From Gigantopelta aegis (Eukaryota; Mollusca; Gastropoda; Neomphalida; Peltospiridae), in contig NC_054708.1 in NCBI RefSeq assembly GCF_016097555.1, forward strand, positions 26,452,572 through 26,516,571: a stretch of 64,000 bases of DNA. Reading direction: 5' to 3'. Shown here piece by piece: positions 1 through 7,782 of the stretch. The notes beneath the pieces were generated by a model. The model had not been told where the DNA came from. It did not search any database and saw nothing but the letters and a program-made list of their open reading frames with translations. Each line of letters starts with the position of its first letter. The stretch's first letter is position 1. Both the position numbers and the translations under genes were made by a program.

Positions 1-17
1 ACGTATTCAGCCATGTT

Positions 18-408
18 TCAAAACCAAAAAGGCTGCGGCTTTATATGTAGTGTCACCGTCACTGGTCCCGTGATAAATGAGGCTGGATTGCCATCTGCGT
101 CCTGTATATAGATGTCCACGATCTGCACATCTTCCAGTCTCAGGGGTACGTAATGATAGTTTGGAAACACAAAAGATCTTTCCTTTTTATTCCCCATCAA
201 ACAGATGCATCTCAGCAAGGGCTCCTTTCTTTCTCCAACGTGTGAGCTGTAGCAGATATTTGGAACACAACGTCCAAACGTCATGGCCCACTGAATTTTT
301 TTGGAGATGTCCTTTTTGTTCTATAGATGACTCTAAAAGACCAGTGTGTGTTGTCAGGAAAGTAAGACGTGCTGTCTGTACTTCGAATGGTAATGTAGTT
401 TTATCCAT
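18..408 (-). pseudogene. Broken C-terminal fragment of a conserved Polinton capsid-region protein
   Basis: The frame ending at 18 carries a pattern I recognise from a conserved Polinton/adintovirus protein (a minor-capsid or penton-type candidate): a PLLR motif, then a YVPL segment, then an aspartate-rich stretch ending in VTVTLH and a short tail to a natural stop. Its ATG at 284 is not a credible gene start, because homology seems to continue upstream until an in-frame stop near 322-324. The preceding part appears to be in another frame, which opens with an ATG at 408. That suggests a frameshift between about 280 and 330. The N-terminal two thirds expected for the family is absent, since only about 290 bases separate this from the integrase stop. 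Family match by eye is moderate; the specific capsid role is inference. Confidence 0.55.
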
Positions 409-699
409 GGTGCTTATTTTCGTTTTGATCTTCGGGATTTGCGAGCAGCAAACAGCCCAAGCTACTGCTGAGTAGTGCTGTCCACAAGTTAGAATTACCT
501 TGATGAAGAGATAAGTTGATGATACACGTAATCACCACCACGTATATGATGATGATTTGAGAGAAAAATACCGTTTCCGATTTGGCCACACGTTTCCTCT
601 AAAAAATGTCCAGGTATCGCCTGAATGACTTCTTGACAGAGGTTGTGTCTCTACAATTTCTTCCATGATAATGAAAAGTCAAACATGTGCTGAGGTCTT
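409..699 (-). other. Spacer between integrase and capsid-region remnant, with a hydrophobic open frame
   Basis: An open frame at 401-589 on the minus strand has a strongly hydrophobic stretch (IIIIYVVVITCII) followed by a short hydrophilic tail. It has no ATG: its first usable codon is GTG, preceded a few codons upstream by a TAG. It could be the remnant of a small membrane protein of the Polinton or chance. No other gene signal is seen here. Confidence 0.3.
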
Positions 700-1797
700 T
701 TATACTGTCTGATATCGAACAACGTCTGCTTCTTGAATCCACGAATTGTACTTCTTAGGCCAGTGAAGCCATTTGACCAACACTTCTTTCTGTTTGTTAC
801 GAGTTCTCCTTTTCACAATGTCTTGGATACGGTACAGTTGATCAGGATTCTCAGTCACCTTTTGAAGTTCAGCTGCATAGAATGTCCCTTCGATGGCATC
901 ACCACCCCAGTCCTTTAATTTGTACAAGTCTTTACCTTGAGACCAGTACCTTTTCTCAATGGTAAATATTTCGCCAGACCATTTCTCTTGGTATTCCCGA
1001 TCAAAGGTGCCCCGAAGATGACTGACTCGTACTTTATCACCTATGTTAAATGTAAACTTCTTTTTGTGGATTGCCTTTTTAGGTTTGATCAGGTACTGAG
1101 ACAGACGGACCTCTCCTTCGTTCGTTTGGTTGACACTGGCTGGTGTTTGACCTAACATTCGATGCTTGGTGTGGTTATAGCTATAGACGACTTTCTCTAG
1201 AACATCCATGTACTTGTAAGTAAAGTTGTTTAACATGTAGCGATAGAGACGCATTTTGATGGTTTTAATGACCCGTTCGGCATAACTTGCTTTGGTTTCA
1301 TTTAGAGCAAACAGCTGTGTTATGCCATGCGACTTCAACAATGCTTTGACCCTGTATTCTGACCCTGAATCGGACTGAAACATTTTGGGTTTTCTGGACT
1401 CTAATTTCCAGAATTCTGTCAAAGTCTCTACCACGTCGTTCCCCGTTTTCGACTTGAGTGGTAGCACCCACAAGTACCTGGAGAACAGGTCAATGATCAC
1501 CATGAGGTATCTCACCCCGTCATTGTATTTAACCAAACTGACTATATCCATTAGATCGGATTGCCAGTGACTGTCTAACCCTTCCACAACATAGGTATTA
1601 CGTGGAAATTTTTGCCTCACTTGATGTGTCATGGTATAGGTCTCTTGACCTTTCAACCATGACTTAATACGTGTCAGAGGAATTTTAAATTTACACTCTG
1701 CTTTAACAGCTTGATACAGTTTACTAGGACCTGCATAACTCCCAGGATGTTTTACATCGTAGTAAATAGACTCTAGGAACCTTTCCCACCGAGGCAT
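700..1797 (-). CDS. Polinton-type DDE integrase with C-terminal chromodomain
   Basis: This enzyme would join the element's DNA ends to the host chromosome. From the ATG at 1797 it is 365 aa; the open frame runs three codons further up but without an earlier ATG. Residues 10-70 hold the N-terminal region typical of Polinton integrases (YYD..HPGS..G..KLY, later a YTM...R..FPRN segment). The rve catalytic core follows: candidate acidic residues are D81 (or D84) after HWQ, D143 in QSDSGSEY, and E174 in YAERVIKT. The D143-E174 spacing (30 intervening residues) is a little short of the DD35E norm, so a small deletion is possible. Residues about 245-310 resemble an SH3-like C-terminal domain, and 322-360 a chromodomain (YRIQDIV...LVKWLHWP...SWI). 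The frame is intact, so activity is possible. It lies 164 bases downstream of the BIR gene on the same strand. Confidence 0.88.
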   Translation of the reverse strand: MPRWERFLESIYYDVKHPGSYAGPSKLYQAVKAECKFKIPLTRIKSWLKGQETYTMTHQVRQKFPRNTYVVEGLDSHWQSDLMDIVSLVKYNDGVRYLMVIIDLFSRYLWVLPLKSKTGNDVVETLTEFWKLESRKPKMFQSDSGSEYRVKALLKSHGITQLFALNETKASYAERVIKTIKMRLYRYMLNNFTYKYMDVLEKVVYSYNHTKHRMLGQTPASVNQTNEGEVRLSQYLIKPKKAIHKKKFTFNIGDKVRVSHLRGTFDREYQEKWSGEIFTIEKRYWSQGKDLYKLKDWGGDAIEGTFYAAELQKVTENPDQLYRIQDIVKRRTRNKQKEVLVKWLHWPKKYNSWIQEADVVRYQTV

Positions 1798-1961
1798 GGT
1801 TCTCAACTAACATACATGTCACAGTCATGCTATTTATAAAAAATGGAAGGATACAACACAAAATGTTATTACTAAACAACAAAAATGTAGTACATAAAAT
1901 ATATGACAAAACATACAGTTATGTCAAAAACATTCAAGTGTCTCACACGTGTTTGAAACAG
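1798..1961. other. Short AT-rich intergenic spacer inside the Polinton
   Basis: This spacer separates the BIR gene stop from the integrase start. It is AT-rich and contains no convincing ORF. No clear TATA-like sequence ahead of the integrase was identified. Confidence 0.5.
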
Positions 1962-2480
1962 TTAATGTCTGAAAACGTTATTCACATAGGGACATCTCGG
2001 GGACAGTCTGTAATGTTCCATCACTGGGTCGTCCATTCTCTGCCATCGGTAGGCGCGTAGTCCACAACAGTAACAGACGACGGCATCGTGATCCCCTGTG
2101 TAGAAGAAACCGGCCTTGGCGAGCTCCCTCGGTTTCTGGCGTAACTGCATGGGCCACCACCTAAATGTCTGCATCCGTGTGTAGACGTGGCGCATTTCGG
2201 GACGATGGCAGAACAGGTAACGTCTCGAACAGCAGTCTTCATCATCCCAGGCAGTGTCTGTTTTATATTCTCGAGAGGCATCTGTTTGATCCACGGCTTC
2301 TTTGATTTCACCATTTTCATCCATATTGTCACAGGCAGCATCCGTTTGATCCATGAAATGTTCTTCTGGTTTGGTAGCCACTCTTTTGATCGTATGTCTT
2401 TCTGAACATTTGCAGACCAAGATGTCGTCCTCGTCGCTACTGCTGCTGCTACTAACACTGCTCGAATATCCCGATGCCAT
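1962..2480 (-). CDS. Single-BIR-domain (IAP-like) protein encoded by the Polinton
   Basis: Baculovirus IAP repeat domains bind caspases and other apoptotic regulators. Taking the first in-frame ATG (2480, context AAGATGG) the protein is 172 aa; the open frame extends further upstream only from a GTG. The N-terminal third is serine- and acid-rich (SSSVSSSSSSDEDD) with two related acidic segments containing the motif DQTDA. The BIR occupies about residues 99-168, with C136, C139, H156 and C163 in the exact CX2CX16HX6C zinc pattern and the usual GFFYTG, W and DDP..EH landmarks. The protein ends nine residues after the last zinc ligand, so no RING domain is present; unlike many cellular IAPs it should lack its own ubiquitin ligase. 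A host-cell-death role is inferred from family knowledge only. Confidence 0.85.
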   Translation of the reverse strand: MASGYSSSVSSSSSSDEDDILVCKCSERHTIKRVATKPEEHFMDQTDAACDNMDENGEIKEAVDQTDASREYKTDTAWDDEDCCSRRYLFCHRPEMRHVYTRMQTFRWWPMQLRQKPRELAKAGFFYTGDHDAVVCYCCGLRAYRWQRMDDPVMEHYRLSPRCPYVNNVFRH

Positions 2481-2590
2481 CTTCTTCGTTCCAGATAGAG
2501 TGCAACAAGACACAAGAATGTCAGAATCATAAAACACGTCTGTTCTCTAGCACAGTCACAAAGCAAATGAAGTGTAAACCATAAATCCAT

Positions 2591-2601
2591 TCTTTTATAC
2601 C
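2591..2601 (-). promoter_or_regulatory. TATA-like box for the BIR gene
   Basis: Read on the minus strand the sequence is GGTATAAAAG. A transcript starting 25-30 bases downstream would begin near 2565 and reach the BIR ATG at 2480 after a leader of about 85 bases. A competing ATG in another frame at 2531 would lie upstream in that leader. Confidence 0.45.
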
Positions 2602-2628
2602 TTCGAGTTCATCCAAAACAAAACTCGT

Positions 2629-3168
2629 TCACCACTGGTGACACTCGTTAGGGTTGCAGAAGTTACACTGAAGAAATCCCATCTGGTTTTGATGGTCGTC
2701 TTGCATGGCGCAGGGCACAATCGAGTTCAGCTCTGGTACAAAGTCACACATGACTGTGAAACAGCCTTTCAGTTTCTCCCATTGTTGTAGAGAAAGGAAT
2801 ATTCCCTTCTTCGAAGGTTTCACGGATTTAGTTTCATCACACCACCACCACTGACGCAGGTCCACCCCAGCAAAGTTCTTGTCGACGCTGACTTGGACGT
2901 TGGCACCAAGGTGTCTGAACAATTTTTCGTCTTTCCCCTGGTTTAATGCTGAAATTGTTTCGTCAATTTGGCTTTTACATCCACACAGTTCGGTCCACTG
3001 TTTAAGACTAAGGACAATACCTCGCTTGGTGGGGAACGTTTTCCCCTTGTCACTGTCAAATTTCCTTATGTGAATAGCAGTGTCCCCTTTCCATAACTTG
3101 GCCACCACGTAGACGTTAGTTCCAAGTTCTAGACGACATTTCGCTTCATCACTTGTGGAACAGGCCAT
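2629..3168 (-). CDS. Protein with two PC4-like (p15 coactivator/ssDNA-binding) domains
   Basis: PC4 domains bind single-stranded DNA and act in transcription or replication. The 179-aa product, from an ATG at 3168, seems to carry two of them. The first, about residues 12-72, has the signature IHIRKF followed by KGKTFPTKRGIVLSLKQW and an IDE motif. The second, about 83-150, repeats the core as KPSKKGIFLSLQQWEKL. The C-terminus is Cys-rich (C168, C171, C176, H177) and could bind a metal ion. PC4-like genes are known from some Polinton and adintovirus genomes. This is the first gene inward from the element end, behind a TATA-like box, which fits an early nucleic-acid-binding factor. Domain calls are by eye; a role in replication or transcription of the element is inference. 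Confidence 0.72.
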   Translation of the reverse strand: MACSTSDEAKCRLELGTNVYVVAKLWKGDTAIHIRKFDSDKGKTFPTKRGIVLSLKQWTELCGCKSQIDETISALNQGKDEKLFRHLGANVQVSVDKNFAGVDLRQWWWCDETKSVKPSKKGIFLSLQQWEKLKGCFTVMCDFVPELNSIVPCAMQDDHQNQMGFLQCNFCNPNECHQW

Positions 3169-3230
3169 CTCTGGATTGAACGTAGATCTGATCGTTTTCG
3201 GCGAGCGAATGACAATTAAACCGTATCTAG

Positions 3231-3240
3231 CCTTTTTATA
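3231..3240 (-). promoter_or_regulatory. TATA-like box for the PC4-like gene
   Basis: The minus-strand reading is TATAAAAAGG, 63 bases before the ATG at 3168. It lies at the inner edge of the terminal repeat block, consistent with a leftward promoter driving the element's first gene. Confidence 0.5.
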
Positions 3241-3244
3241 CTCT

Positions 3245-3538
3245 TTCGTGCCAGTCTAAGTAGGTCAGGGGCCGGTCTAAGTAGGTCAGGGCCGGGTCAG
3301 TAGGACGTTGCACACGGCACAGTAGGCCAGTCTAAGTAGGTCAGGGTCAGTCTAAGTAGGTTGGGGCCGGGTCAGTAGGACGATGCACACGGTACAGTAG
3401 TCCGTGACGTCATCAAGGTCAAGGCCAGTCTAAGTACGTCAGGGTCAGTAGGACGAGGTCACGGCACAAGCCCGTGACGTCATCAAGGTCAAGGTCACGG
3501 AAAGTAGGTCATGACACTCAACAGGCCCCCTTACTACT
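3245..3538. repeat. Polinton terminal block of degenerate tandem repeats with CRE and nuclear-receptor-like motifs
   Basis: Three interleaved motifs recur: GTCTAAGTAGGTCAGGG (about five copies), GTCAGTAGGACG followed by a cACACGG variant (three), and CCGTGACGTCATCAAGGTCA (two). They contain perfect CRE octamers TGACGTCA at 3405-3412 and 3475-3482. TCAAGGTCA elements, which match the ERR/NR5A monomer consensus, lie at 3413-3421, 3483-3491 and 3489-3497, besides several AGGTCA half-sites. The block sits outside the TATA-like box and runs to the inferred end. It is probably the terminal inverted repeat plus promoter, but its partner arm is outside the window. Confidence 0.6.
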
Positions 3539-3905
3539 ATAATAGCCGTCACATTTAACTGTTTTATTAATTAATTATACGATTATACTTGTTGATATTA
3601 AGCAATAATGTGCATTATATATCGTTGAATATGCATACCAGGTCAAATCCTTGATTGTCCCTTCCTATAAGGTGCATTCTCGCTCCAGCCAGTGCACCAC
3701 AAGGTTTTGATTGGTGGACATGAGCTCCAACTGGCTGGTGTTAGATCCACATGTAATTGTGGAGCTAATTTTAATTAGATTGTCTTTAATGTCTCAATTA
3801 AGCTTTTTCTAAAGAGGTCATTCTCTAATTGACCCATTCAAAGAGAATCCCTTCTGTATATTTCCTGATATATAACCTATAAAACAAACACACACACACA
3901 CACAT
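3539..3905. other. AT-rich flank with a partial palindromic MITE
   Basis: Positions about 3640-3775 resemble the MITE family seen at 60.8-62.8 kb: they share GGTTTTGATTGGT, GAGCTCCAACTGGCTG and the end GAGCTAATTTTAATTAGATTG. A short SINE-A-like piece (CCAGCCAGTGCACCAC) is embedded near 3688. A short (CA)n tract follows at 3889-3904. Confidence 0.5.
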
Positions 3906-3908
3906 ACC

Positions 3909-3955
3909 AGGGCCGTAGCTAGGATTTTTTGTTTGGGGTGGGGGGGGGGGGGGCA
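3909..3955 (+). mobile_element. Left end of a poly(G)-containing hAT-like MITE
   Basis: CAGGGCCGTAGCTAGGAT followed by a long G run matches the terminus of the poly(G) element defined at 55512-55769 (CAGTGGCGTAGCC plus G run). I could not find a matching right end, so this is a solo or decayed terminus. Confidence 0.4.
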
Positions 3956-4059
3956 ACTGAGTAGTTAATAGTCTAAAACTCCTTAAACAGTTAAGAAGAG
4001 AATTTTCTTTAATTTTTCTATAATGCTTTCCGGATTTTCTCCCTCCCCCGTTCACACTC

Positions 4060-4850
4060 GGAGTTCAAACACAAAATTACAACCCAAATAGGGCCCCAAC
4101 TAACGGAATAAAACTTGCTGTGGAAAAAGGAAATACAAGTGGAAACTCAGTGATAAATATAATTTTATAACGCTTGCAATGTTTAATATCTCTGTTGTAT
4201 AAAATAGTAATACTGTTAAGTATATTTTTTTAGTGAAATACTAAATAATGTTGCCACTTTTACCTAATATTTATGTTTTAGCCTATAAAAGCGCGAAAGT
4301 ACTGTTATTCGGTCACTCCGTCCGGGAATACCATGGTTGGCGAATGCGTTAAAGGTGTTTATTCCGTTTGGCGATGAGACAGAGTTTAGTCGCTAATGTT
4401 TTATCAAAACTGATGTGTTCGGCAAAAGCAAGAAAGCCTGGCCATAGGGCAGTGTGTTACGAAGTAGGTCATATAGATTACCATACGACGATACGTTGAC
4501 TGTTAAAGAACCACGTGTTACTGTTGTGTGAAACAGATAAAGTTAAAGTACCCATGACTTAGCGATAATTAAGTTAATAATAATAATGTTAAAGGAAACA
4601 TGACACGAGACCATATTATAGCTCATTTTAAAAGAAAAATGATATAAAAATAATATACAAATAACTTTATAACAATAAAATACGTGTAGTTAACTTAAAA
4701 TGAAGAAATTACGCTAACCAGTATCAAAGTACGATTTATGCATATTTCTTCGTGAGCGTTCGGAAAAAAAGGGAAGTGACGTCAGAGCCGCTGTACTCTT
4801 CCATTGTTGTTAACTGTTTATATATGGAGTAAGGGGCTTACGATCTTTTC
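4060..4850. other. Unannotated AT-rich DNA
   Basis: No ORF, tandem repeat or known SINE is seen. A moderately GC-rich patch at 4290-4450 could be promoter-like, but nothing decides this. Confidence 0.3.
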
Positions 4851-4860
4851 AGTCCAACAG

Positions 4861-5115
4861 AGACCGGCCTCGGTGGCGTAGTGGTTAAGCCATCGGACTA
4901 CAGGCTGGTAGGTACAGGTTCGCAGCCCGGTACCGGCTCCAACCCAGAGCGAGTTCTTAAGGGAATCAATGGGTAGGTGTAAGGCCACTACACCTTCTTC
5001 TCTCTCACTAACTACTAACCAACTAACAACTAACCTACTGTCCTGGACAGACAGCCCAGATAGCTGAGGTGTGTGCTTAATTGGATATAAGCACGAAAAT
5101 AAGTTAAAATAAATA
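4861..5115 (+). mobile_element. SINE-B (tRNA-derived), full-length with target-site duplication
   Basis: The head carries A-box-like TGGCGTAGTGGTTAAGCC and B-box-like GGTTCGCAGCCCGG. The body ends GGATATAAGCACGAAAATAAGTTAAAAT. The 10-bp duplication AGTCCAACAG flanks it perfectly at 4851-4860 and 5116-5125. It is inserted at the N-terminal end of the THAP-like remnant. Confidence 0.85.
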
Positions 5116-5118
5116 AGT

Positions 5119-5288
5119 CCAACAGTGCCGTACTGCGCGGCCTTCGGGTGTAAAAATAAAGTTTAAACGATCGGGATTGTCTTTTTATGGTTTTCCAAAG
5201 GATTGTATCCGAAGAAAGACGTGTGTATTTTATCGCAAAAGAAAAGATTGGACACCAACACCGCATAGTACTTTGGTGTCCGCCTAAT
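5119..5288 (+). pseudogene. THAP-domain-like gene remnant
   Basis: THAP domains are C2CH zinc-finger DNA-binding modules found in host factors and P-element-type transposases. The first frame reads CAAFGCKNK and then meets a TAA. After a shift of frame, a second stretch reads FYGFPKDCIRRKTC, KRKDWTPTPHS, then a stop where the final CxxH/F part should be. The order and residues are those of a THAP domain, but the frame break and missing end make it a pseudogene. A SINE-B copy sits immediately before it, within or beside its 5' end. Confidence 0.6.
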
Positions 5289-5430
5289 TACAGCCCGGAG
5301 CCCGAACGTTACCCGGAGACAAAAACAGTACTCGGTTGCGAATGCCGAGGTGTACATTGTACATATTTGGCACAAAGATACACCGCAGCATGATGTATTT
5401 ATATATGTTAAAACAAAAATGTAGAATTTT
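5287..5430 (+). repeat. Left arm of a large imperfect inverted repeat
   Basis: The segment from ACAGCCCGGAGCCCGAA through GATGTATTTATATATG recurs in reverse orientation at about 6420-6570. A diverged direct copy of its second half (GATACATCTCAGTACGATG...) lies at about 5545-5620. It abuts the THAP-like remnant. Confidence 0.6.
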
Positions 5431-6400
5431 TTATTTTTTTGGAAAACAAAAAGATTTTTCATGTTAGGGCTGTAGGCCTACGTAACAAAATCTGTATTCA
5501 CCGTCCGAAGAAGGAAACGTCAATAAGTAATTAAATATGGCATATACAAACATGGGATTTGGCATGAGGATACATCTCAGTACGATGTATTTAAATATGT
5601 TTTTAAAAACGTGTAGAAAACAATAATAATTTTAAATAATGTTTTTAATCTTCGGGCGGAATACGTTAACAAAAACGTTCCTCATCGCCCGAAGCCCCAA
5701 AGCAACACGAAGTTCAATACAAAAAACCCCACTACTGTCGGTGTCGAAATAACTATTACGTTTCATCCACGGGCTGACTTGAGAATCGGAGTGTTGTTTT
5801 AGTTAATTGGTCCTTTCTTTCCGTGGCCTGCACATGTGATTCCTGATTGGCAGGTGTATATTGCAGGGTATCGACCAGGTAAGTGATTACCACGGTCTAG
5901 ACATGCGTACAAAATACGTGCCAGTTTTTTTAAGATTACAGGGTATTGTGGCGTAACCTGTCGCGACTATAGTACAATGTTAATGGACATTATCAGCCGC
6001 CCTGCTTCATTACTGTAAATAATGCTGTAAAACCCTTGATTAAGTAGACTTTCCCATCTAAAATGACAAAACTGACCAATTACGTAGTACCAAAGAAAAG
6101 AAAATTATCACTTGGGTATCGTGAGTGGTCGTTTTTACTCTAACGAAAAATACCAATAGGCCTAATAATATGCTACTTTTTTTTATGAGAGAAAAATACT
6201 ATAACCCCATTTCGTTCTATTGATGCAAATAGAAATATATTTAGTTTAAAAGTTGATTATACTCTCAAGTCATTTATGTTGTTTTACAAGCCAGGTTAAT
6301 GAAAGTGAAGCGCCTTGTAAATTAGAGCGTTTGTTTACACTGTGCATACAGATTTCATTATGTACAGCCCGAACATAAAAAATGCGATATTTTCTAAAAA
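5431..6400. other. Spacer between inverted-repeat arms
   Basis: AT-rich sequence with a diverged direct copy of the arm at 5545-5620 and no convincing ORF. A near-perfect splice donor CAG|GTAAGT at 5876-5884 has no plausible upstream coding exon. Confidence 0.35.
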
Positions 6401-6402
6401 AA

Positions 6403-6570
6403 AAAAAAAAAAAAAAATGTTTGTCCTACATTTATATTTTTTACATATTTAAATACATCATATCGAGGTGTATCTTTGTGCTAAATATGAACAGTATACA
6501 CCTCGGCATTAGCATCCGAGTTTTGGTTTTGTCTCCGGGTTACTTTCGGGCTCCGGGCTGTAAATTGGTC
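6403..6570 (-). repeat. Right arm of the large inverted repeat
   Basis: It is the reverse complement of the 5287-5430 arm with substitutions and a poly(A) run near 6400-6417. The shared landmarks on the plus strand are CACCTCGGCATTAGC and CGGGCTCCGGGCTGTAA. Confidence 0.6.
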
Positions 6571-6722
6571 GACCGGTCTGGTCTGGCACCATCAGTTTCT
6601 CCACCCTCCGACTCGCTATCCGTTTTTTCTTCAGTATCACTGTTGTAAGTAAATGTGTGTCTTTCTTCATTTACTAACAGCTCATATTGATACGGCAAAA
6701 CGTTTTGCGAACGACCACTCAT
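6540..6722 (-). CDS. Short acidic ORF, possible N-terminal exon of a transposon-like gene
   Basis: The 60-aa frame starts MSGRSQNVLPYQYE and continues into an acid-rich run (SDTEEKTDSESEGGE). It resembles, from memory, the N-terminus of metazoan repeat-encoded proteins with a P2X7-ballast-like domain, but the diagnostic Cys-rich domain is not seen. It overlaps the inverted-repeat arm at its 3' end. It is probably a remnant. Confidence 0.3.
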   Translation of the reverse strand: MSGRSQNVLPYQYELLVNEERHTFTYNSDTEEKTDSESEGGETDGARPDRSTNLQPGARK

Positions 6723-6739
6723 TGTTTTGGTAAGCTGTG

Positions 6740-7770
6740 CAAGTCTTAGATTCTTTATGAGTGGTACGGACTAACGCTTTTAAGTGTAAGGCTTCAGATC
6801 AAGCGACGCGTCTCTGACGTCAGGGACCTCGTGATTGCCCTGCTCATTAAAGATCGGCAATTTCCGCTAAGAGCTCGTATCTGGGGTTCTTTTATGGAGA
6901 TATTTTAAGTAATTAATTTTTTATAATTTTTTTTTTTAGGTGATTCAATTTATAATTAATTGTACATGGTTGGTGCCAAATATGGTTTACGTGACATGTT
7001 TCCTTTAAATTTTATAAACGGTTTATTGTATTGGTGAATATGACAGGCGGCGGGAAGATAAGAGTGAGTAGGACGACGATTTTGTGATAAAATATAGCTA
7101 ATATTTATAAAGTGACCCTGTCAAAGAACTTGTAACCATGCTTTGTTTTTATTATGAACACTCAACAGTGCACAACAACTGACATATAAAAAGTCCGTGG
7201 GCAGGTTTTCTGCCAGAAAATAATTTGTAGATGTGCCCCAAGTGACAAGTCCGAACTGACATAAAAAGTGTATTAAGAAAAGTATTGACTTAATGTGCAC
7301 CCTGCACTAATAATTAGACTAATATGCCTCTACTATAGTCACCGTAAAATTATTATAGTCTATAGTCCCTCCCACAGTGTTATGTAAATGATCATTACTG
7401 GATTGGCAAAATCTAACATTTTGATTATTATTTAGGATAATGTTCTTTTAATTATCTTTAGAATGTAAAGTTATTTTGGCATGACATTGATGAGTGTGAT
7501 GTCATGTGGATTTTGTTTTCTGTTGTTTTTTTTTTTTTTGTTTTTTTAATATGATGTCACATACTTTTTGTTCTTGTGTTTTTAAAAATAATATATGATG
7601 TTCTTGTTTTTAAAAATAATATAATATGATGTAATGAGGAAAAACATGCTTATGTTTTTGATTTTGGATGATATAACAAATTTACATGATGGAGATGCAA
7701 AACATGGATAATAATATTTAAAATTTTTAACTGTGACATTTTAACTATTACACTTCCTGTTTTTATTGTT
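6740..7770. other. AT-rich DNA, no gene seen
   Basis: Contains poly(T) runs (about 6926-6938 and 7527-7548) and a duplicated ~40-bp piece around TTTTTAAAAATAATAT at 7575-7630. No ORF is supported. Confidence 0.4.
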
Positions 7771-7782
7771 CACTCAGTGTGA

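Larger units (their letters stand above)
1..3538 (-). mobile_element. Partial Polinton/Maverick (adintovirus-like) element, integrase-side terminus
   Basis: Four gene-like regions, all on the minus strand, match the Polinton toolkit: a double PC4-like protein, a BIR protein, a DDE integrase with chromodomain, and a capsid-region protein tail. The right boundary is inferred at 3538. Read on the minus strand the DNA there begins AGTAGTAAGG, and Polinton termini are known to begin with AGT; the next six bases (ATAATA, 3539-3544) would be one copy of a 6-bp target duplication. The other terminus and the usual polymerase B, packaging ATPase, protease and major capsid genes are not in this window. 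The first three ORFs are intact, but the capsid-region gene is broken, so the copy may be decaying. Element identity is well supported; the exact boundary is inference. Confidence 0.8.

Noticed and set aside
401-589. 62-codon hydrophobic ORF on the minus strand as a Polinton membrane protein
   Set aside because: It has no ATG, starts only from GTG, and no family is recognised; kept only as a note on the spacer.
2021-2590. 189-codon ORF overlapping the BIR gene on the same strand
   Set aside because: It is out of frame with the BIR domain, and its sequence downstream is the shifted reading of conserved BIR codons.
5820-5890. First coding exon of FPGS at the strong CAG|GTAAGT donor
   Set aside because: The frame ending in phase 0 there meets a TGA upstream with no ATG between.
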